In this document: positions 5,901 through 11,046 of the stretch, one piece after another
Layout of the letters: the number at the start of each line of letters is the position of its first letter
Numbering within the stretch: the stretch's first letter is position 1
Source of the DNA: JBNLBT01 sp050303435
GTDB taxonomy: Bacteria > Pseudomonadota > Gammaproteobacteria > Xanthomonadales > Marinicellaceae
NCBI GenBank assembly: GCA_050303435.1
Contig: JBNLBT010000091.1
Coordinates: forward strand, 1 to 13,118
DNA length: 13,118 nt
Direction: 5' to 3'
The notes under the pieces: model-generated
What the model was told of the DNA's origin: nothing
The model's input: only the letters and a program-made list of their open reading frames with translations
Database searches by the model: none
Translations under genes and position numbers: made by a program

Positions 5901-8541
5901 GGATGACCAGATTCTGTTTGCTCAAGGCACCTCAGGCGTCACCTTCGCCGCCTTCACCGGTCTCACGCCTGCCCCAAACAGTGTCGCCTTGCCAACCCTC
6001 GGTGGCGCTCGGCCCACGATCAATGCCGGTGGCGCCGGCGTGACCGTGGCAATGAACAACAGCTTGCGCGGTTTCAACATCGGCAACACCAGCGGTTCAG
6101 GCCTGTTTGCGCCGGCAGCGGGTGGCACATTGGTGATCCGTGATCTGGAAATCAACGGCACCGGTCGCGCCATCAACCTCAATGGCGCCACCACCCTGGA
6201 CGCCGTGTTTGACAACATCCGCTCCACTGGTGGCGGTGTCAACGGCATCATTGCCGGCAATTCTGGCGGCAGCCTGCAGGTGCTGGGCGAAACCAACATC
6301 ACCACCACCACCGGTGGGGACGCCGTGATCATCATCGCTGCGCCGGCGGCGACCGACTTTGATTTCGGCACACTGACCATTGCCGGTAGTGCCCAGGGCG
6401 GTGTGACATTGAATGCGGCGAATGCCAACGCCGTGTTCCGTTTCACCGACCCCACCATCACCACAACCGCCGGCACCGGGTTCAGCGCCGATGCCGGGCA
6501 GATCGCGGTCACCGGCAACAATGGCGCGATCAGCGCCACCGGCTCGGCCGCGCTGTCGCTGAACAACGTCACGCTGCTCAGCCCGCTCTCCCTGATGAGT
6601 GTCACGTCAACCAACAGCAGTGGACTTGGTGTGCAGCTCAATGGCGTCACCGGCAATGTGACGATCAACGGCGGCACCATCAGCAACTCCACCTCCACCG
6701 CCTATCGTCTGGTCAACAGCAATGGCACCTTCGTGCACAACGGCAACATTTCGGTCAACGCGTCCAGTCCTCTGGTGGTGGACAGCAACCAGGGCTCGGC
6801 CACCTTCAATGGCAGCATCACCAGCTCCGGCCAGGGCATTCAAATGCTCAACAACAACGCCGCGTTCAGCCTGTCCTTCAGCAACACCCTGGCGTTGAAC
6901 ACCGGCCCAAACATCGCCTTCACGGCGTCGGGCGGCGGCACCGTTCAGGCCACCGCCGTCAACAGCACCGTCACCACCACCACCGGCACCGCGGTGTCGG
7001 TCAGCGGCGTGGCGATCGGCGCCGGCGATCTGGTGTTCCGGTCCATCAATGCCAACGGCGCAACCGAAGGCATCGTGCTGGCCAACACCGGCCCGGCCGG
7101 TGGAATGGTGATTCTGGGCGACGGCACCGGTGCACGCAACGGCAGCGGGGGCACCATTCAGAACACCATCGACGACGCCATCCGCATCAACAACAGCGTG
7201 CTTTTTGAAGCCAATTCATTGAATATATTCAACGCCGGCAACACCGTAACGTCCGGTGATCAGAACAACCTGGCCGTAAATGACCACGCGATTGAAATCA
7301 ACGGCGGCGGCGACATCACCCTGTCCGGTGTGCACATCAACAACCCGGCGGCCAGCGGCATTGAAGCGGTCAATCTGACCGGCATCAATCGCATGGATTC
7401 GGACAGCCGCATTGAAAACATCAACGCCTCAAACATGCAGGCCATCGAAGTGCGCAACACCGACACCAACATGACTTCGTTCACCCTGGACGACGTGGAG
7501 ATCGCCAATCAAGCCAACACCAACGGCAGTTCCTATGTGCTGTTTTTGTCCTTCGGCAGCTCCAACATGACCGTCAACGTGTTGAACGGATCGCTGTTTG
7601 ACAACATCTTCGGTCAAGCGCTGCAGGCCAGCGTGGGCGAAGGCGCCGCCGGCGCCAACGGCGTGTTCAATCTGACGGTCACCGACAGCGTGTTCCGCAA
7701 CGCCTCGCCCGGCACCGTCGGGGTTGGCGCCAGCGGCGGCATTGCCGGCATCGTGGCCAGCGCACGTGAAAGCGCCACGATGAACTACACCATCGACAAC
7801 AACACCCTCTTTGATCTGGGCCGCCCCTTGGTCAATGGTGGCACCGTGACCATTCAGGGCATCGGCGGCAACACCAAGATCCTTGATGGCACCCTGCACG
7901 GCAACGACGTCGACCGCATCGGTTACCCGAATTCGGTGGTCGGCACCACCACCGTGGGGCACCGCTTCAAGGACGTGGTGACTGAAAATAACATCACCCG
8001 CCTGGACCATGAAAGCGACAACAACGACATCGACGACACCTCGCGCGAAGCCTGGTTCATCTCCAGTCGTGGCAACTCCAGCGATTTTGATGTGGCGCTG
8101 GACAACAACCGCCTGGGTGTGGTGACGGCGATCGGCATGACCAACCGCGAAGCCTTTGAACTGCTGTCGGAAGACAGCTCCAACATGCAGATCGAAGTCA
8201 CCAACAACACCATCCGCGGCAACACCTCGGCGCTGGATCAAGTGGTGGACATCGACACCGAGAACACCTCGGTGATGCACATTCATTTCAATGACAACAG
8301 CGTGTCCAATCTCGGCGTCGGCGATCACATCGTGGTGAGCACCGAAAACGGCACCTCCACGCACTGCATGCAATTCACCGGCAACACCGCCGGCAACGCC
8401 ACCTTCAACGAAAACAGCGCGTCGCACAGCATAGAAGATCTGCCCAACATCGTGGGCAACAACCCCGGTATACCCACCATTGTGGTTGCGGCGGGTGTGA
8501 CCAACACCGCAATCAACAGTTGCAATTCACCGGATTTTTAA
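2992..8541 (+). CDS. Giant secreted protein with mid-protein exosortase-H-like signal, Ig-like repeats and beta-helix
   Basis: This encodes 1849 residues. The ATG at 2992 is preceded by GAGG at seven bases. Residues 1-23 are a Sec signal peptide ending NAQA. Residues 24-153 form a small N-terminal domain containing YVDSDNNTGSGC and GLNTGVNGADVFE. Residues 156-178 (VPAMGLL, then Ala/Leu-rich, then RRR) resemble an IPTL/VPxx exosortase-H sorting signal, and a second hydrophobic helix follows at 183-203. NCBI has a product name, midcut-by-XrtH protein, for such architecture, and I think this is a member. Residues 204-255 (DGQTGDWN ... VYVRMDV) look CBM9/DOMON-like. Residues 256-351 form an Ig/cadherin-like domain, 352-796 four related repeats, and 797-917 a further Ig-like domain. 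From WFIDNTAAPGGDG (919) to the C-terminus about 930 residues of Asn/Gly/Thr-rich strands suggest a long right-handed beta-helix. No C-terminal anchor or barrel is present. Probable role: surface adhesin or matrix protein (inference). Confidence 0.85.
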   Translation: MHRPITRITVLLLSLIFIGNAQAQSRLYHLYVDSDNNTGSGCNVALPDFATTLQGVDKRLSIETTGQPPSIASTRVHSCNGATFDAGVAASPAALGLNTGVNGADVFEAEAGQFELGITATGLARFYFHSESDTAGDVVLTNTQGGPIILGFVVTVPAMGLLAAALLALGFVWLARRRLNGRLSALIVLVGVAGVVWAMTIVVDGQTGDWNAISPIGLDPVGDTSQPGEFADFNAVFLFIENNTVYVRMDVVDVENQTPIANPGSDVTLEDTAIILTLSGSDGDGDPLTFNITQAPANGALGPVNVVNATTSTVQYTPNADFNGVDAFMFTANDGQADSAPVNFDLSITAVNDAPNFISGGDVVQLKDTGPFNQPWATGLSAGPPDEAGQSLSFNITANDNPGLFSVAPVIDASGQLSFTGVADQSGVANLTVVLMDNGGTANGGVNTSAPVNFSITLQSVNDEPSFTPGSNQVVLEDAGAQTVPAWATAISAGPPDEAGQVLTFNITGNTNPALFAVAPAVDPLSGDLTFTPAADANGAADITVELMDDGGTANGGDDTSPPVTFNIAITAVNDAPLFTPGGDINVLEDSGPFAQAWATGIAPGPADEAGQNVNFTVNNSNNALFSVQPAIDPAGNLTFTPAAEAFGSATVDVTLMDDGGTANGGVDTSATVMFAINIGGVNDAPTFTPGAAAVNVDEDSPAQSLAWASAISPGPANEAGQTVNFILTQSSIESTLSFTAAPSISNTTGNLEFTAAANAYGTVDFTVTLMDDGGTANGGVDTSAPFNLSLTINPLNDPPSSGALPAIEVTTHVRIDVPAGSGLLSLVGDEATEAADPNGPAAPGTNVSIGMPVPTVSTNGGDLSINAATGAFSYNPPAGFTGADSFDVVFCDDGIGAPGPACSAPQTININVSGNTVWFIDNTAAPGGDGRLTTPFNSVVSFNTGATDAAGDYIFLYTGSGSYTGVNLLDDQILFAQGTSGVTFAAFTGLTPAPNSVALPTLGGARPTINAGGAGVTVAMNNSLRGFNIGNTSGSGLFAPAAGGTLVIRDLEINGTGRAINLNGATTLDAVFDNIRSTGGGVNGIIAGNSGGSLQVLGETNITTTTGGDAVIIIAAPAATDFDFGTLTIAGSAQGGVTLNAANANAVFRFTDPTITTTAGTGFSADAGQIAVTGNNGAISATGSAALSLNNVTLLSPLSLMSVTSTNSSGLGVQLNGVTGNVTINGGTISNSTSTAYRLVNSNGTFVHNGNISVNASSPLVVDSNQGSATFNGSITSSGQGIQMLNNNAAFSLSFSNTLALNTGPNIAFTASGGGTVQATAVNSTVTTTTGTAVSVSGVAIGAGDLVFRSINANGATEGIVLANTGPAGGMVILGDGTGARNGSGGTIQNTIDDAIRINNSVLFEANSLNIFNAGNTVTSGDQNNLAVNDHAIEINGGGDITLSGVHINNPAASGIEAVNLTGINRMDSDSRIENINASNMQAIEVRNTDTNMTSFTLDDVEIANQANTNGSSYVLFLSFGSSNMTVNVLNGSLFDNIFGQALQASVGEGAAGANGVFNLTVTDSVFRNASPGTVGVGASGGIAGIVASARESATMNYTIDNNTLFDLGRPLVNGGTVTIQGIGGNTKILDGTLHGNDVDRIGYPNSVVGTTTVGHRFKDVVTENNITRLDHESDNNDIDDTSREAWFISSRGNSSDFDVALDNNRLGVVTAIGMTNREAFELLSEDSSNMQIEVTNNTIRGNTSALDQVVDIDTENTSVMHIHFNDNSVSNLGVGDHIVVSTENGTSTHCMQFTGNTAGNATFNENSASHSIEDLPNIVGNNPGIPTIVVAAGVTNTAINSCNSPDF
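3457..3600 (+). other. Internal sorting signal and transmembrane hairpin (residues 156-203)
   Basis: The region encodes VPAMG, a hydrophobic helix (160-175), the basic turn RRRLNGR (176-182) and a second helix (183-203). With an N-terminal signal peptide, the positive-inside rule puts residues 24-155 outside, the arginines in the cytoplasm and everything after residue 204 outside again. The first half has the motif, helix and basic-cluster order of IPTL-CTERM signals, which are cognate to exosortase XrtH. Cleavage next to VPAM is inferred. Confidence 0.6.
4045..5379 (+). repeat. Four tandem ~110-residue Ig/cadherin-like repeats in the giant protein
   Basis: Repeat units begin with an ND(A/E)P motif at 4045, 4375, 4711 and 5038, giving lengths of 110, 112, 109 and 114 residues. 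Each contains a V-x-(L/V)-x-(E/K)-D element, a W-A-(T/S) strand, a GPxxEAGQ turn, a FT-x-x-A/V-rich strand and the block LMD(D/N)GGTANGG followed by DTS or NTS. The block is also well conserved in DNA, including a 14-base GGCGGCACCGCCAA core present with at most one change in every unit. This suggests internal duplication or ongoing homogenisation. Such arrays usually act as rigid spacers or calcium-stiffened stalks. Confidence 0.85.
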
Positions 8542-8598
8542 AAGAAACATGGGATGCAAGCTCAATCATTTAAAACATTAAAATAACTGGAGAAAACC

Positions 8599-9102
8599 AT
8601 GTCAGAACCATTCTTGGCTGAAATCCGCATCGTGGGTTTCAATTTTGCCCCACGGGGCTGGGCCTTGTGCGATGGCCAGATTCTGCCGATCAATCAGAAT
8701 CAGTCGTTGTATTCATTGCTCGGCACCACCTACGGCGGCGACGGGAAAACCACCTTTGCCCTGCCCGACATGCGCGGACGCACACCGATACACACCGACG
8801 CGCAACACCGCGAGGGCCAAAAATCGGGTGAAGAAACCCACACCCTGAGCATCAATGAATTGCCGCAGCACCGCCACGTCGTCAGCGCCGACGGCGTGAT
8901 TTCGCAAAGCGACGATCCAACCGGCAAACTGCTGGCCCAGGCCGGCAGCAACAGCTACGCAACAGCAGGCACCACGCAGGTCAGCATGGGCATTGGCATG
9001 GTCGGCGCCGTTGGCGGCTCGCAGGCGCATGAAAACATGCAACCCTATCTGGCACTGAACTTCTGCATTGCATTGCAGGGTTTGTTTCCTTCACGCAACT
9101 AG
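8599..9102 (+). CDS. Phage tail-collar / microcystin-dependent-protein family paralogue 1
   Basis: This encodes 167 residues. The ATG at 8599 has GGAGA five bases upstream. Residues 6-60 form the tail collar domain (FAPRGWALCDGQ, QSLYSLLGTTYGGDG, TTFALPDMRGR), as in COG4675 proteins. A PQHRH motif at 89-93 corresponds to the HxH site that binds metal in some trimeric phage tail fibres. The C-terminus GGSQAHENMQPYLALNF ... LFPSRN is the typical ending of the family. There is no signal peptide and no other phage gene nearby. Compared with its two downstream paralogues it lacks the GPGLTxRRLG segment, so it is the most divergent. It starts 57 bases after the giant gene with no visible terminator between. 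Role unknown; it probably forms a trimeric or hetero-oligomeric fibre with paralogues 2 and 3 (inference). Confidence 0.92.
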   Translation: MSEPFLAEIRIVGFNFAPRGWALCDGQILPINQNQSLYSLLGTTYGGDGKTTFALPDMRGRTPIHTDAQHREGQKSGEETHTLSINELPQHRHVVSADGVISQSDDPTGKLLAQAGSNSYATAGTTQVSMGIGMVGAVGGSQAHENMQPYLALNFCIALQGLFPSRN

Positions 9103-9111
9103 GAGAAGCAC

Positions 9112-9627
9112 ATGTCAGAACCATTTGTTGGAGAAATCCGCATGTTTGCGGGCAATTTCGCGCCCAGAGGCTGGGCCTTCTGTGACGGACAACTGTTGGC
9201 CGTGTCGCAAAACGACGCGCTGTTCAGTCTGCTCGGCACCATTTACGGCGGCGATGGCCGCACCACCTTCGGCTTGCCGGATTTGCGCGGACGCCTGCCG
9301 ATCCACGCGGGCCACGGCCCGGGCTTGACGGAACGCCGGCTGGGTGCCAAAGGCGGCGCTGAAAACGTCACCCTGACGGTCAATCAGATGCCGACGCATG
9401 AACACCGCTTTCAGGCCGCCGCCACCACCGCCAGCAGTCGCGACCCGGTGGGCAATGTGCCGGCCGAGGCCACGTTTGATGCCTACAGTGAGGATCTGTC
9501 ACCGTTCCCGCTGTCCAATCAGGCCATCAGCAACGTCGGCGGCAGCCGCTCACACACCAACCTGATGCCTTTCCTGTGCGTGCATTTCATCATCGCCCTG
9601 GTTGGCATTTACCCGTCAAGACACTGA
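9112..9627 (+). CDS. Phage tail-collar / microcystin-dependent-protein family paralogue 2
   Basis: This encodes 171 residues. The AGGAGA ribosome site overlaps the stop codon of the previous gene, and the intergenic gap is nine bases. The collar domain occupies residues 6-60 (NFAPRGWAFCDGQ, ALFSLLGTIYGGDGR, GLPDLRGR). It is followed by GHGPGLTERRLG (67-78), the metal-type motif PTHEH (94-98) and a variable stretch at about 100-140. The closing block is GGSRSHTNLMPFLCVHF ... IYPSRH. It departs from the usual NMQPYLALNF ending at several positions (LMPFLCVHF), the only one of the three to do so. It has no signal peptide or membrane segment. Order and spacing indicate co-transcription and probably coordinated stoichiometry with paralogues 1 and 3. 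Confidence 0.92.
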   Translation: MSEPFVGEIRMFAGNFAPRGWAFCDGQLLAVSQNDALFSLLGTIYGGDGRTTFGLPDLRGRLPIHAGHGPGLTERRLGAKGGAENVTLTVNQMPTHEHRFQAAATTASSRDPVGNVPAEATFDAYSEDLSPFPLSNQAISNVGGSRSHTNLMPFLCVHFIIALVGIYPSRH

Positions 9628-9637
9628 AGGAGGCCCC

Positions 9638-10150
9638 ATGTCTGAACCATTCATTGCAGAAATCAGAATTTTCGCCGGCAGTTTCGCCCCGCGTGGCTGG
9701 GCCTTTTGCAACGGCCAGTTGTTGCCCATCTCGCAAAACACCGCGTTGTTTTCCCTGATCGGCACCACCTACGGCGGCGACGGCCGCACCACCACCGCCC
9801 TGCCCAACCTGGAAGGCCGTTCGCCGATGCACCCCGGTCGCGGACCGGGTCTGACCGACCGCAGACTGGGCCAACGCGGCGGCGTTGAGACCGTCACCCT
9901 GACTGAGGCGCAAATGCCCAACCACAATCATCCGCTGGTTGTGACATCAGAAGACGGCGATCGACGTGATCCCACCAACCGCTACATCGGTCGCGGCAAC
10001 GCCGTGTTTGCACCGCCGAGTGGCGTCGCACCGATGGCCGAAACCGCGATGCTGGAATCCGGCGGCTCGCAAGCCCACAACAACATGCAACCGTTCCTGG
10101 CGATCAATTTCATCATCGCCCTGGTCGGCTTGTATCCATCCAGGAGTTGA
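9638..10150 (+). CDS. Phage tail-collar / microcystin-dependent-protein family paralogue 3
   Basis: This encodes 170 residues. The ATG at 9638 follows AGGAGG, the strongest ribosome site in the operon. An in-frame upstream start at 9602 would lie inside the preceding gene and is rejected. The collar domain occupies residues 6-60 (FAPRGWAFCNGQ, ALFSLIGTTYGGDGR), followed by RGPGLTDRRLG (68-78), PNHNH (94-98) and the ending GGSQAHNNMQPFLAINF ... LYPSRS. It is closer to paralogue 2 in the region after the collar, including the segment missing from paralogue 1, while its C-terminal block matches paralogue 1. A Cys-Asp-Gly-Gln to Cys-Asn-Gly-Gln change (24-27) is specific to this copy. It is cytoplasmic by sequence; any export would need a dedicated route. 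Confidence 0.92.
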   Translation: MSEPFIAEIRIFAGSFAPRGWAFCNGQLLPISQNTALFSLIGTTYGGDGRTTTALPNLEGRSPMHPGRGPGLTDRRLGQRGGVETVTLTEAQMPNHNHPLVVTSEDGDRRDPTNRYIGRGNAVFAPPSGVAPMAETAMLESGGSQAHNNMQPFLAINFIIALVGLYPSRS

Positions 10151-10152
10151 TC

Positions 10153-10500
10153 ATGAACAGACGACAATTCAACGCCTACGGCCTGCTCGGCCTGAGCGCA
10201 ACCACCCTGCCGGCAACGGCCTGGGTCGGCGCCACACCGGAAGACTGGCGCGAACGCATCGGGGACCAATTCAGCAGCGATCGCGGGTTGAAATTGCGGC
10301 TGCAATCCGTTGACAACGCCACCGCGGATGCCGATGCCAAGCAATTCATACTCACCTTCAGTCGCCACGGCGGCACCGCGGTGACCACGGACGGCATTCA
10401 TCGCCTGACCGACGCAGCGGGCCAGAGCACGGATGTGTTTCTCGGCGCCCTGCCCGATGGCACGTATCAGGCGGTGTTCAATCGTCGCACGCGTGCGTGA
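10153..10500 (+). CDS. Small protein with Tat-like leader, DUF6916-like
   Basis: This encodes 115 residues. I chose the ATG at 10153 because CAGGAG ends six bases upstream; a TTG at 10147 would overlap the preceding gene and spoil that spacing. The N-terminus has twin arginines (MNRRQFNAY), then a weakly hydrophobic stretch and a possible PATA cleavage site near residue 23, resembling a Tat leader. The mature part has alternating strands: QFILTF (64-69), GIHRL (81-85) and a closing block DVFLGALPDGTYQAVFNRR (94-112). This matches my memory of DUF6916, a small domain often found beside collar-domain proteins. It lies two bases after paralogue 3 and is translationally coupled to the next gene. 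Function unknown; it may be an accessory or capping factor for the collar proteins. Confidence 0.8.
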   Translation: MNRRQFNAYGLLGLSATTLPATAWVGATPEDWRERIGDQFSSDRGLKLRLQSVDNATADADAKQFILTFSRHGGTAVTTDGIHRLTDAAGQSTDVFLGALPDGTYQAVFNRRTRA

Positions 10501-11020
10501 ATCCGCAACCACGGACTGGCTGGCCTGCACCGGCCAGTCCGGACTGACGTCGCCAGAGTTGTCATTTCGTCGCATAGACGAGGACGATGCGGATTTTCTG
10601 CAGCGCCTGTACGCCTCCACCCGCTGGCAGGAATTGTCAGTGACGCCGTGGAGTGACGAAGAAAAAATGCAGTTTCTCAAGCAACAGTTCACAGCCCAGC
10701 ACAGGCATTACCAAACACATTTTCCCGACGCCGCGTTACTGCTCATTGAACACAACACCCGCCCCGTTGGTCGCATTTACATCGACCGCGACGCCACGTC
10801 CATCTGCCTGATTGACATCGCCCTGTTGCCCGAGCACCGCGGCATGGGCATTGGTGGCCAGCTGTTGAAGGAATTACTCACCGAAGCGGCCATGCACAAC
10901 AAAAAAGTCGTCCTGCACGTGGAAAACAGCAACCCGGCGCACGGCTGGTATCTGCAACACGGCTTTAAAGACGTTGAAAACCGCGGCGTGTATCAATACC
11001 TGGAATGGCACCCTGACTAG
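10493..11020 (+). CDS. GNAT-family N-acetyltransferase
   Basis: This encodes about 175 residues from a GTG at 10493 that overlaps the previous stop codon (GTGCGTGA). In-frame ATGs at 10433 and 10457 would overlap the upstream gene by 68 or 44 bases. None has a clear ribosome site, so the start is uncertain and translational coupling is likely. GNAT features are clear: strand LSFRRIDEDDADFL (23-36), the beta-strand pair VGRIYIDRD and ICLIDIALLPEHRG (92-117), the acetyl-CoA loop RGMGIGG (116-122, the R/QxxGxG/A motif) and motif B HVENSNPAHGWYLQHGF (142-158). GNAT enzymes transfer acetyl from acetyl-CoA to amines. The target is unknown. Position at the end of the collar operon suggests it modifies one of those proteins or a linked small molecule (inference). 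Confidence 0.88.
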   Translation: MRESATTDWLACTGQSGLTSPELSFRRIDEDDADFLQRLYASTRWQELSVTPWSDEEKMQFLKQQFTAQHRHYQTHFPDAALLLIEHNTRPVGRIYIDRDATSICLIDIALLPEHRGMGIGGQLLKELLTEAAMHNKKVVLHVENSNPAHGWYLQHGFKDVENRGVYQYLEWHPD

Positions 11021-11030
11021 TCAATCAGGG
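11011..11030. terminator. Weak hairpin/palindrome between convergent genes
   Basis: CCCTGA (11011-11016) and TCAGGG (11025-11030) form a six-base stem around eight bases. The loop region contains a perfect ten-base palindrome, TGACTAGTCA (11014-11023), that overlaps the GNAT stop codon. No T-run follows on either strand. It may act as a weak bidirectional terminator, but evidence is limited to the symmetry and the location. Confidence 0.3.
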
Positions 11031-11046
11031 AATCGCCGCGCCCGCT

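Noticed and set aside
7429..8427. A 332-codon minus-strand frame inside the giant gene
   Set aside because: Low-complexity Val/Gly/His-rich translation, fully antisense to the beta-helix region with no start signals of its own.
8555..8584. A separate promoter for the collar operon (TGCAAG and TAAAAT)
   Set aside because: The -35 match is poor, and transcription from it would start within or past the ribosome site at 8589-8593, leaving no usable leader.
8599..10150. A prophage or phage-tail-like bacteriocin cluster
   Set aside because: Only collar-domain proteins are present. There is no tube, sheath, baseplate, tape measure, lysis, integrase or attachment repeat, and neighbours are secreted-protein and GNAT genes.
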